A stretch of DNA of 64,000 bases from the NCBI RefSeq assembly GCF_004341515.1, contig NZ_SLZF01000012.1:1-64000 (forward strand), given 5' to 3'. The notes beneath the pieces are model-generated. The model was not told where the DNA came from and did no database searches. It worked only from the letters and a program-made list of their open reading frames with translations. Each line of letters opens with the position of its first letter. The stretch's first letter is position 1. This stretch comes from Allobosea sp. BK604. GTDB taxonomy: Bacteria; Pseudomonadota; Alphaproteobacteria; Rhizobiales; Beijerinckiaceae. The position numbers were made by a program, and so were the translations under genes. Shown here one piece after another: positions 54,176-62,132 of this stretch.

Positions 54176-55114
54176 TCAGGGCCTGGTGGCCGGGGCTTGG
54201 GCCGGTGGGGTCTGGGCCGGGGTCGAAGCCGAACCCGCACCCTTGCCGTCGGGGCCGTTGAAGAAGCGGAAGAATTGCGAATCCGGCGAGAGGACCAGCC
54301 GCGTATCGCCCGCCTTGATGCTCGCCTCATAGGCCTGCATCGAACGGTAGAAGGCGAAGAACTCCGGATCTTTGCCGAAGCCTTCGGCGAAGACGCGGTT
54401 GCGCTCGCCTTCACCCTGGCCGCGGACCTCGTCGGAGCGGCGTTGCGCCTCGGCGACGATGACCGTCGATTCACGGTCGGCGCGCGCCCTGATCTCCTGC
54501 GCCTGCTGGGCGCCAAGCGCGCGGGCTTCAGCAGCCTCGCGCTGACGCTCGGTCTGCATGCGCTGGAACACCGCCTGCGAGTTGGCCTGCGGCAGGTCGA
54601 CCCGGCGTAGCCTGACATCGACGACCGTCATGCCGAAACGGCCGGCCTCGCGGTTGACGTCGTCGCGGATGCGGCTCATCAGCCGCGAGCGCTCGGTACG
54701 GACCACCGCGGTGAAGGTCGCCTCGGCCAGCACCGAGCGAACCTGACCGTTGACGATCGAGGCGAGCTGCGAATTGGCGCGGGCGATGCTGTTGACCGCC
54801 TGGTAGAAGCGCAGCGGATCGGAGATGCGGTAGCGCGTGAAGGCATCGACCACGAGCCGCTTCTGGTCCGAGGCGATGATTTCCTGCGCCGGCAGGTCGA
54901 GATCGAGGATGCGGTTATCGAGCAGGATGACCTGCTCGAACGGCGCCGGCAGCTTGAAATAGAGGCCGGGCTCCGTGACCACGCTACGCACCGCGCCGAA
55001 GCGCAGCACGAGCGCGGACTGGGTCTGCTGGACCACGAAGGTCGCCGCATAGAAGACGATGGCCACGATCGCCAGGACGACGAGCAGGCCGATGCGAAGA
55101 GCCGAACCGTTCAT
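54176..55114 (-). CDS. hflC: FtsH protease regulator HflC
   Basis: A 312-aa SPFH/band-7 protein, anchored by one N-terminal helix (residues 5-26) with the bulk in the periplasm. The sequence QQTQSALVLRFGAVRSVVTEPGLYFKLPAPFEQVILLDNRILDLDLPAQE is typical. With HflK it forms the cage round FtsH and limits its proteolysis. Its start overlaps the hflK stop (ATGA, 55111-55114). Pro/Ala-rich C-terminus. Confidence 0.95.
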   Translation of the reverse strand: MNGSALRIGLLVVLAIVAIVFYAATFVVQQTQSALVLRFGAVRSVVTEPGLYFKLPAPFEQVILLDNRILDLDLPAQEIIASDQKRLVVDAFTRYRISDPLRFYQAVNSIARANSQLASIVNGQVRSVLAEATFTAVVRTERSRLMSRIRDDVNREAGRFGMTVVDVRLRRVDLPQANSQAVFQRMQTERQREAAEARALGAQQAQEIRARADRESTVIVAEAQRRSDEVRGQGEGERNRVFAEGFGKDPEFFAFYRSMQAYEASIKAGDTRLVLSPDSQFFRFFNGPDGKGAGSASTPAQTPPAQAPATRP

Positions 55115-56268
55115 CGGACAGCTCCCGTCTGCGGAGCGCCCGGAGCGGGACGCCGCTGCTGCTGCAGCTCGCTGAGCGGCAGATACGGCACGACCCCCTG
55201 CCCGCTATTCTGGTCGAGGATGATCTTGTCGGCGCCGCCGAGCACGCGCTCCATCGTCTCGAGGAACAGACGCTCGCGGGTCACGCCCGGAGCCGCCTTG
55301 TACTGCTCGTAGACCGAGTTGAAGCGGCTGACCTGACCATAGGCTTCGGCCACGGTCTGCTCCTTGAAGGCCTCGGCCGACTGGACGAGCTGAGCCGCAC
55401 GGCCGCGTGCCTCGGGCACGACGCGGTTGGCGTAGGTCTGCGCTTCGTTCTGCAGACGCTCCTGGTCGGCGCGCGCGGCCTGGACGTCGCGGAACGCGTC
55501 GATGACCTGCTGCGGCGGATCGACCTTCTGGAGCTGGACGAGGCGAATGGTCACGCCGGCCTTGTAGGTGTTGAGCGTATCCTGCATCAGCTGGCGCGTC
55601 TCGGTCTCGATCGCACTGCGATCGGTCGTCAGCACCGGCTGGATGTTGCGGCGGCCGATGATCTCGCGCATCGCGCTCTCGGCCACGGCCTTCACCGTGC
55701 CGGGCGGGTCCTGGATATTGAAGACATACGCTTCCGGCGCGGCAGGATCGATCTGCCACTGCACGATGAAATCGATATCGACGATGTTCTCGTCGCCCGT
55801 CAGCATCAGGCTCTCTTCGTTGACGTCGGTCTGGCGCGAGGTGCGCACGGATTCGACGGTACGGAAGCCCACTTCCGTGGTGCTGACATTGGTCACCTGC
55901 GGCTTGATCACGCTGCCGATCGGATAGGGCCAGTTATAGTTGAGGCCTTCGCCGGTCTTGCCGATGAACTTGCCGAAGCGGAGATTGAGACCGACCTCGT
56001 TCGGACGGACGATGTACCAGCCGGTCATCAGCCAGATCGCGATCAGGACGAGAATGCCGAGAATCAGGCCGCGGCTGCCGAGATTGCCTCCCGGCATCAG
56101 ATTCTTCAGCCGGTCCTGGCTACGACGCAGGATCTCCTCGAGATCAGGCGGCGAACCGCCGCCGCCGCCGCCGGGGCCTTGACCCCAAGGGCCACCACCG
56201 CCGCCACCCCCGCGCTGGCCCCAGGGTCCGCCCCCGCCGCCACCGCCGCTCTGGTTGCTCCAAGGCAT
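55111..56268 (-). CDS. hflK: FtsH protease regulator HflK
   Basis: A 385-aa SPFH protein. Residues 1-38 are Gly-rich (GGGGGGGPWGQRGGGGG, the usual cytoplasmic tail), one membrane helix lies at about 67-88 (GLILGILVLIAIWLMTGWYIV), and the SPFH domain follows (RPNEVGLNLRFGKFIGKTGEGLNYNWP). The ATG at 56268 is preferred to one at 56373. Partner of HflC. Confidence 0.95.
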   Translation of the reverse strand: MPWSNQSGGGGGGGPWGQRGGGGGGGPWGQGPGGGGGGSPPDLEEILRRSQDRLKNLMPGGNLGSRGLILGILVLIAIWLMTGWYIVRPNEVGLNLRFGKFIGKTGEGLNYNWPYPIGSVIKPQVTNVSTTEVGFRTVESVRTSRQTDVNEESLMLTGDENIVDIDFIVQWQIDPAAPEAYVFNIQDPPGTVKAVAESAMREIIGRRNIQPVLTTDRSAIETETRQLMQDTLNTYKAGVTIRLVQLQKVDPPQQVIDAFRDVQAARADQERLQNEAQTYANRVVPEARGRAAQLVQSAEAFKEQTVAEAYGQVSRFNSVYEQYKAAPGVTRERLFLETMERVLGGADKIILDQNSGQGVVPYLPLSELQQQRRPAPGAPQTGAVR

Positions 56269-56418
56269 ACTCGCGCCGTTCCTCGCTCTTTGGACCTGCC
56301 GTGCAATAGGCGAACGGCGGCTGTTTGTCAGCGCCCGGATGGGAGCCGAGCCCGTGAATTGGTCATCGGACACGAATTCGTCAACGGCGCAACCCCTTCG
56401 TCATCAACGGAAAGCTGG

Positions 56419-56931
56419 TTAATGGCGGCGGCGATAGGTCGCGAAGGTAAACGCGTGCTCGTCATCGACGCTGGCAGGATGGCTTTCGCGGCCCGCGGCG
56501 TCGAATGCGGCGCGGGTCCAATCGGGGAAAATCGCGTCCCCCGCCGGCTCGGCATGAACCAGCGTCAACTCGAGCCGGTCGGCCAGCGGCAGCGCTTGCG
56601 CATAGATATCGGCGCCGCCGGCGACCACGACCGAATCCGCCCCCATCGACGCGCCGAGGCGCTGCCCTTCGGCGAGCCCCTCCTCCAGCGAATGCGCGAC
56701 ATGGACGCCCTCGGCACGAAATTCGGCGTCGCGCGTCAGCACGATGGTCTCGCGCCCCGGCAAGGGCTTGCCGATCGAGAGGAAGGTCTTGCGGCCCATC
56801 AGCACCGGCCGGCCGAGTGTCAGGCCGCGGAAGCGCCGCAGATCGGTCTTGAGCCGCCAGATCAGGCGATTGTCATCACCGATCACGCCGTTATCGGCGA
56901 TGGCTGCGATGAGGACGATGGGAAGCGCCAT
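56419..56931 (-). CDS. folA: Dihydrofolate reductase
   Basis: A 170-aa NADPH-dependent enzyme that regenerates tetrahydrofolate. IVLIAAIADNGVIGDDNRLIWRLKTDLRRFRGLTLGRPVLMGRKTF contains the catalytic Asp (LKTDLRRF) and NADPH contacts. The usual W-P of the Met20 loop (L-P-W) is replaced by LIWRL. First gene of the folA-hflK-hflC-DUF2065-degP series; thyA, often upstream, is absent. Confidence 0.93.
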   Translation of the reverse strand: MALPIVLIAAIADNGVIGDDNRLIWRLKTDLRRFRGLTLGRPVLMGRKTFLSIGKPLPGRETIVLTRDAEFRAEGVHVAHSLEEGLAEGQRLGASMGADSVVVAGGADIYAQALPLADRLELTLVHAEPAGDAIFPDWTRAAFDAAGRESHPASVDDEHAFTFATYRRRH

Positions 56932-56934
56932 GCC

Positions 56935-57417
56935 TCAGCCTTCCCGCCCGAGCCGTTCCAGCGCCTCGCCATCGAGCCGCTTCACGGTCCAGGCGTCCTG
57001 GGCGACAGCGCCGATCGAGCGATAGAACACGCGCGACGGCTCGTTCCAGTTCAGCACCCACCAGGCGAGGCGCGGCAGCCCCTCGTCGACGCAGCGCCTG
57101 GCGAGATTCGCCATCAGTGCCTTGCCGATGCCACGACCGCGCTGCTCGGGCTTGACGAAGAGGTCCTCCAGCCAGATGCCGTGCCGGCCGCGGAAGGTCG
57201 AATAGGTGTAGAACCAGAGCGCGAAGCCGGCAGGCTCATCCTCCCATTCGGCAATGTCGCAAAACACCTTCGGATTGGCGCCGAACAGCGCCTCGCCGAT
57301 CATCGCCTCGGTCGCATCGACCTCATGGGCGAGCTTCTCGTATTCGGCGAGATCCTTGATGAAGGCGAGGACGAGCCCGGCTTCGTCTGGCCGCGCAGGG
57401 CGGATGGTCAGGGTCAT
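56935..57417 (-). CDS. GNAT-family acetyltransferase (diamine/spermidine type)
   Basis: A 160-aa acetyl-CoA-dependent N-acetyltransferase. Coenzyme site RGRGIGKALM (RxxGxG/A) follows WLEDLFVKPEQ; the C-terminal NWNEPSRVFYRSIGA is typical of the SAT1-like branch (thialysine/polyamine). The ATG overlaps the CPBP stop (ATGA at 57414-57417), so both are coupled. 3 bp separate its stop from folA. Confidence 0.9.
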   Translation of the reverse strand: MTLTIRPARPDEAGLVLAFIKDLAEYEKLAHEVDATEAMIGEALFGANPKVFCDIAEWEDEPAGFALWFYTYSTFRGRHGIWLEDLFVKPEQRGRGIGKALMANLARRCVDEGLPRLAWWVLNWNEPSRVFYRSIGAVAQDAWTVKRLDGEALERLGREG

Positions 57418-58067
57418 AGCAGCAATCCAGCGAGAATGACGGCTGCGTTCATGCAGGCGTGGAGCAGAATGGGCAAGCCGATGCCTCCCGACAGCTCGCG
57501 GGCATAGCCCAGGAAGGCCCCCGCCGGCAGGACCGAGACGACATGGAGCAATCCGTTCTCCAGATGGAGCAGCCCGAAGGCGATGGTCGTCACCGCCAAG
57601 GCCGGCAGCACGGCAAGGTGGCGGCGCAGCGTCGTGAACAGCTGGCCTCGAAACAGGAGTTCCTCGACGACTGGCGCCAGCAGCACAGCATTCGCCAATC
57701 CCAGCGCGCTCCGCTCCGACGACGACATCGCCTTCATCTCCTCGAGCGAGCCCAGCAGGCCGGAGAGCGCCACCGCCGCCTCGACGGCCAGGACGGCAGC
57801 AAGCGCGGCGCCAAACCAGATCGCGATGCGCCTGTCTTGCGGCCAGGCCAATGCCAGCGACCGTCGAAACGGCCGGTCGCCAGCAGCCCATGTGATTGCG
57901 AATGTCGTGACTCCGACGCTCAGAAAGAATGCGGCCTCCCGCGCATCGAAGCCGAGCGGACGGCCCGCCAGGCTCGTCCAGAGGACAACCGCGCCGGCCA
58001 TCCCGGCATAGCCGAACCCGACGGCAAGCAGGACCTGGCCGAAAGCCAGAGCGACCGCGCGTTCCAT
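57414..58067 (-). CDS. CPBP-family intramembrane metalloprotease
   Basis: A 217-aa membrane protein with about six to seven helices. Three family motifs are present: EELLFRG (catalytic Glu pair and Arg, about residue 138), FGLLHLE and HACMNA. Members (Rce1/Abi type) cut membrane proteins or prenylated peptides. It follows the diguanylate cyclase gene by 15 bp, so the run 59336-52218 on this strand may be one long transcript. Confidence 0.88.
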   Translation of the reverse strand: MERAVALAFGQVLLAVGFGYAGMAGAVVLWTSLAGRPLGFDAREAAFFLSVGVTTFAITWAAGDRPFRRSLALAWPQDRRIAIWFGAALAAVLAVEAAVALSGLLGSLEEMKAMSSSERSALGLANAVLLAPVVEELLFRGQLFTTLRRHLAVLPALAVTTIAFGLLHLENGLLHVVSVLPAGAFLGYARELSGGIGLPILLHACMNAAVILAGLLL

Positions 58068-58082
58068 GCCTTCGTCAACCTC

Positions 58083-59336
58083 TCAGCCGCTCGGATGATT
58101 GCCCACCACGCGGTCTCGCCCCTGGGCCTTGGCCGCGTAGAGATGGGCGTCGGCATGGGCGACGAGGTCGCGGATATCGGTCGCGTCGCCCGGACATGTC
58201 GCGACGCCGATGCTGACCGTCGGCGCCGCCGCGAATTCCTGCGCGAGGGTGCGGTGGATCGCAAGGCGCATTCGTTCGGCGCAGGCGAGCGCGGCCGCAT
58301 GAGGCGTGTTTTCGCAGACGATGACGAATTCCTCGCCGCCATAGCGGAAGATGCGGTCATCGCTGCGGATCTCGCTTCGCACGCAATCGACCACGCGCCG
58401 AAGCACTTCGTCTCCGGTGACGTGCCCGTAGCGGTCATTGACGCTCTTGAAATGATCGACGTCGAGAATCGCCAGGCTGACCGGCGATTTGGCGGCGAGG
58501 TTGCGGGCCAGGATGGCCTGGCCAAGCGTTTCGAAGCGCTCGCGCGTGAGCGCGCCCGTCAACGCGTCGCGCCCGGATTTGCCGAGGAGCTCCTCGTATT
58601 TGTGGCGATAGGTGAGCTTGGAGAACACATCCGCGAGCGGCTGCGGGGCCAATTCCTGAGGATCGCGCTCGAACAGGGTCAGGTACAGGCCCATGAGCGT
58701 GCTGTAGACGACAGCCGCGCCCATCTTCGCGACCCAGCCTCCGACAAGTGCGTCGATCGGCGTGCCGGTCACGATATGCAGGCCGATGAAGAAGCCGATC
58801 TGATCGAAGGTCAGGATCAGCGCCAGGCTGAGACACGAGCGCAGGATCAGCGAGTCCGGAAGAACTCGCCGGAACCGTTCGTAGAGCAGGATGAGCGCGA
58901 TCGAATCGACGAACAGGAGGGTTGTCCCCCACACCATCAAGGCGCCCATCTGGTCGATCAGCACCAGATCCGGATTATAGCCTGGCAACGAGACGGGCGA
59001 GCCATAGAGCCGCAGCGTGAAGACCAGCGCCACCATCAGGAAATTGCCGATCAGCAACCCGTAGATCGGCTGACGAACCGTCTCCGCATCCTCCCGGATG
59101 TAAAAGAGCAGGATGATCGCGAGCTTGCCGGAGAACAGCACGGTCGACCCGGGCGAGAGCAGGCCGAACGGCAGCTGGATGAAGAACACGGCCGCGAGAT
59201 AGGTCTCGAGGAAATGCATCACTCCCAGGGCGCAAAAAAACGCGCCAAGGCCCATCATGTGACGCAGCCGAAAAAGCCCGGCCATCACGCCGAAATAGAT
59301 GAGGGCTTGAGCCAGAAGAAGAATGATGCCGGACAT
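58083..59336 (-). CDS. Membrane-anchored diguanylate cyclase
   Basis: A 417-aa protein. The N-terminal half has about six to seven membrane helices (residues 3-230, with the polar FYIREDAETVRQPIYGLLIG loop), then a cytoplasmic GGDEF domain from about 250 (DALTGALTRERFE ... DVDHFKSVNDRYGHVTGDE ... RYGGEEF). The RxxD product-inhibition site is present as RSDD. The membrane part resembles seven-helix sensors of unclear ligand. Confidence 0.9.
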   Translation of the reverse strand: MSGIILLLAQALIYFGVMAGLFRLRHMMGLGAFFCALGVMHFLETYLAAVFFIQLPFGLLSPGSTVLFSGKLAIILLFYIREDAETVRQPIYGLLIGNFLMVALVFTLRLYGSPVSLPGYNPDLVLIDQMGALMVWGTTLLFVDSIALILLYERFRRVLPDSLILRSCLSLALILTFDQIGFFIGLHIVTGTPIDALVGGWVAKMGAAVVYSTLMGLYLTLFERDPQELAPQPLADVFSKLTYRHKYEELLGKSGRDALTGALTRERFETLGQAILARNLAAKSPVSLAILDVDHFKSVNDRYGHVTGDEVLRRVVDCVRSEIRSDDRIFRYGGEEFVIVCENTPHAAALACAERMRLAIHRTLAQEFAAAPTVSIGVATCPGDATDIRDLVAHADAHLYAAKAQGRDRVVGNHPSG

Positions 59337-59567
59337 GGAATGCGGCTACCTGAATCGCACGATAGCCGCTAGAGCGCCCACGTCCTGTGGTCGGTCAACG
59401 GCTGCGGATGCGACCAATTCTGGGGCAACATGTGCCTCGAAGGGCACGAAACGGCTTGTCTTTTGACAATGAACGCGTCTCGCAGGGCTTCGCGCGAGGC
59501 CGTCCGGCCAGCGCCGCAGACGTCGCGCCAGCTGGCTTGCGCCGGGGTCGGCATCTCTCGATGCGGC

Positions 59568-60590
59568 TCAGTGTTTCACGACCTTGGCGCCCGGCACCGG
59601 CTCCGGCGGCGGCGCTGCCGGCGCGGTCTTTCCGAGCGGAAACGCGATGGTGAAGAGGCCGATCGTGCCTTGCGGACGATTATCCACGCTAACCTCGCGC
59701 AGGACCTTCACGCGCGTCGTGATCGGTGTCTCGGCGACATTGAACGTGTAGCTGATCATGCCGCCGACGGCGGTGACGCGGCCCTTGTAGGGGCCGAGCG
59801 AGGCGCCCTCACCGCTATCGCCGCTGATCTGCTGATAATGCCCGAACAGGGCGCCGACCGAGAGCTCCTTGCTCAAATACTGGCTGATGGCGAGGTCGAC
59901 ATGAACGGCATTGCCGGTCTTGTAATCGGTGTCGTCGTTCTTGCCGTTGATCTCGATTCCCACCGCGCCGGAGATGTCGAGGCCGATCTTGGGGTCCAGC
60001 CAGGTGCCCGCGGCATAGATATCGCCGATCCAACGATTGAAGGAGAGGTTCGAGAGCTCGCCGTCACGATACGTGCCGGAGGGGATGTTGACCAATCCGC
60101 CCACTTGCCAGTGGAAGTTGCCGGCGTGCCAGCCGATGAAGCTGGAAATGACGGGATCGCCGAACAGGAAATCGGAATCGCGCAGCTTGACGCCGAATGC
60201 CCGCCCGATGCGCGGTGCCGCAATCAGCGCGCCGGCGCTGACGCGCGGAACGCCGAAAGGAAGGATCACCGCGAAGCCGAGATTGCCGCCGAGGATCTCG
60301 ATCGGTGTGACCCAGGTCGGCGTCAAGAAGTTGACCCGCGCCTGGACCTTGACATTGGCCAGCACCGCGCCGCCGATTTGGGTCTGCGTGCTCGCCGAAA
60401 GGCGACCGGAATAGGAATAGAAATCGTTCTCGAAGTAAAACCCCGGCGGCGGAACGATTCCGGCCAGAGGTCCGCGCAGCCCCGCAACGTATAGGCTCGC
60501 GCCACTCTCAGTTGAACTCGCGGGATAAGAGGCTATTCCGGCCCAACTAAACGCTATTGCACCGACGACAGAGGCCCGTAGCCGCTTCAT
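59568..60590 (-). CDS. Outer-membrane channel of the SphA/MetA (phenol degradation) family
   Basis: A 340-aa exported beta-barrel protein. Signal peptide about 1-23. Alternating beta pattern (for example HWQVGGLVNIPSGTYRDGELSNLSFNRWIGDIYAAGTWLD and AVGGMISYTFNVAET) is typical of the Phenol_MetA_deg family, thought to import aromatic or hydrophobic compounds. Ends with a Pro-rich tail. A candidate operator is about 100 bp upstream of the start. Confidence 0.85.
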   Translation of the reverse strand: MKRLRASVVGAIAFSWAGIASYPASSTESGASLYVAGLRGPLAGIVPPPGFYFENDFYSYSGRLSASTQTQIGGAVLANVKVQARVNFLTPTWVTPIEILGGNLGFAVILPFGVPRVSAGALIAAPRIGRAFGVKLRDSDFLFGDPVISSFIGWHAGNFHWQVGGLVNIPSGTYRDGELSNLSFNRWIGDIYAAGTWLDPKIGLDISGAVGIEINGKNDDTDYKTGNAVHVDLAISQYLSKELSVGALFGHYQQISGDSGEGASLGPYKGRVTAVGGMISYTFNVAETPITTRVKVLREVSVDNRPQGTIGLFTIAFPLGKTAPAAPPPEPVPGAKVVKH

Positions 60591-60689
60591 GTCCGACGCC
60601 CCGCCCGATTTATGCAGCGATGCTGGACTGATTTGATAGGAGCGTCAAGCACAGAGCCCCCGCTAGCGGCGCTAGCAGCTTCAACCAGA

Positions 60690-60712
60690 GGCGACAAGCC
60701 GGTAACAGTTAC
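60690..60712. promoter_or_regulatory. Candidate operator, copy 1
   Basis: A 23-bp sequence ending GCCGGTAACAGTTAC, with the perfect dyad GTAAC-a-GTTAC (60702-60712). 21 of 23 bases equal copy 2 (62001-62023). It is in the 188-bp gap between the porin (start 60590, opposite strand) and the 83-aa gene (start 60779). Likely a site for a dimeric regulator. Confidence 0.6.
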
Positions 60713-60778
60713 GGGCCCATTTGCCCGCATTTTCCGGCAGTATGGCGTCAAAGAACGGCCCGCACGATTTGTGGACAG

Positions 60779-61030
60779 ATGGCCATGGAACAAGCGCAGA
60801 AGCGTGGGCTGGCTCGCCTCATGCTCCGCTGGCCGGAGCGGAGGGCGGAACTGCGCCAGAGATTCGCGCAGGACCCCCGCCTCCCCGAATTATGCGAGGC
60901 ATACGAGGCGGCCTGCGAAGCCGCGGCCTATTGGACAAAATCCTCCGCCGCCGTGGGTGCCGAGCGCGCGGAGGAATATCGCGCACTCATGACAGCGACA
61001 GAGCAAGACATCCTGCATAGAATTTCTTAA
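60779..61030 (+). CDS. Small hypothetical protein (83 aa)
   Basis: A helical, charged 83-aa protein (EQAQKRGLARLMLRWPERRAELRQRFAQDPRLPELCEAYEAACEAAAYW...). An ATG at 60785 is an alternative start. No domain recognised. Right downstream of operator copy 1 and 126 bp upstream of the regulator-like gene. Confidence 0.6.
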   Translation: MAMEQAQKRGLARLMLRWPERRAELRQRFAQDPRLPELCEAYEAACEAAAYWTKSSAAVGAERAEEYRALMTATEQDILHRIS

Positions 61031-61155
61031 GCTAGGAGCAAGCGCGGCGTTTCACGCAAGCTTGTCATGCGCTTGCCAGAACACTCCGAGTTGAGCCATT
61101 GTCCAAAGACTAGCCTATGCATCGAGTTTTGGTCCAAGCTTTATGAGGCGAAGCG

Positions 61156-61968
61156 ATGGACAAGGGAATCTCGGCATTTCGGCCCGGCGGGCCGCCGGCT
61201 GAAGATATTCTGGCCGCTCTGAAGGCTATACTTAGCCATGACGAATTGCGGTTGTCGGAACGCAATCGGCGTTTTCTGTCTTTCGTGGTCAACCAGACCG
61301 TCGCGGGCCACAGCGAACGGATCAAGGCTTACGCAATCGGTGTCGACGTCTTCGGGCGTGACGAGGCCTTCGATCCGACCCTCGATCCGATCGTGCGCAT
61401 CGAGGCGACGCGGCTGAGATCGGCCCTAACCGCCTATTACGACGCAACCGGCGCCAGGGATCGCATCCGGATCGCGATTCCGCCCGGGAGCTACGTGCCG
61501 ACATTCGCGTGGGCAATACCGCTTGCCGAAGACGAGGCCGATACGCCGCCAGCCGGCGCTCAGCCCGCAAGACCCACGCGCTCCGAGACGATCATCGTCC
61601 ACGACCAGTCGCCGCGCTCGGATGCCGAAGCGGCACTGCGCGGCGAACTCTTCTCGGATGCGCTCGTGCGCCTGTTGAGCAAGGCACAGTTCAAGGTCCA
61701 TGTGGTTCCTTCGGTCGAACGCCGGGCCGCCTTGGACGCGATACGCGAGCTGTTCACGCACCCTGGCGAGGCCTATTCGCTCGATCTTGCCGTTCGCCCG
61801 ATGCTCGAGCGGCGGCGCTATTCCTGGCGCTTCGGCGATCTGCGCAACGGCAAGGTGTTGTCGAGCGACTTCCGCGACTATGTCATCGCCACGGCGCCCT
61901 GCTTCGACCTGATCGATGCGGTCGCCGATGAGGCTGCGCAGGCGGTCATGGACGCCCTGCCCGATTAG
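61156..61968 (+). CDS. Regulator-like protein with the N-terminal domain of large rhizobial adenylate cyclase/TolB-type proteins
   Basis: A 270-aa cytoplasmic protein. Residues 15-115 (HDELRLSERNRRFLSFVVNQTVAGHSERIKAYAIGVDVFGRDEAFDPTLDPIVRIEATRLRSALTAYY) match a domain that in Hyphomicrobiales heads large proteins with cyclase, TPR or TolB-like parts. Here it stands with only a TolB-like alpha/beta part (about 135-265). This domain is often described as DNA-binding/winged-helix in character, but that is from memory. Between the two operator copies. Confidence 0.65.
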   Translation: MDKGISAFRPGGPPAEDILAALKAILSHDELRLSERNRRFLSFVVNQTVAGHSERIKAYAIGVDVFGRDEAFDPTLDPIVRIEATRLRSALTAYYDATGARDRIRIAIPPGSYVPTFAWAIPLAEDEADTPPAGAQPARPTRSETIIVHDQSPRSDAEAALRGELFSDALVRLLSKAQFKVHVVPSVERRAALDAIRELFTHPGEAYSLDLAVRPMLERRRYSWRFGDLRNGKVLSSDFRDYVIATAPCFDLIDAVADEAAQAVMDALPD

Positions 61969-62000
61969 ACCTTCGCCCCCTGCTGGCGATCCGGCAGGCA

Positions 62001-62023
62001 GGCGAAACGCCGGTAACAGTTAC
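62001..62023. promoter_or_regulatory. Candidate operator, copy 2
   Basis: Differs from copy 1 at two of 23 positions, both outside the shared GCCGGTAACAGTTAC core. It lies 110 bp before the sulfatase start, in the same orientation as copy 1 has to the 83-aa gene. Confidence 0.6.
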
Positions 62024-62132
62024 AGCCTTAAGCAGGGCGGTGCCGCGTGCGACCCTCCGGCTGCACGCCCCGGGGTCGACGCGTCCATGCCCCGTACGAC
62101 CCCGAGCGGCGATCCGGAACCGGGAGTGTTTC

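Noticed and set aside
57459..59372. 637-aa open frame on the plus strand
   Set aside because: Antisense to the CPBP protease and membrane diguanylate cyclase genes; no motif.
59337..59567. Possible small genes between the membrane diguanylate cyclase and the porin
   Set aside because: Several short frames exist but none has a ribosome site together with a recognisable sequence; nothing supported in this 231 bp.
60690..62023. The two 23-bp copies as direct repeats bounding a transposed cassette
   Set aside because: They contain an internal dyad and sit at matching distances from gene starts; no transposase or recombinase is between them. Operator sites explain this better, although the cassette idea is not excluded.
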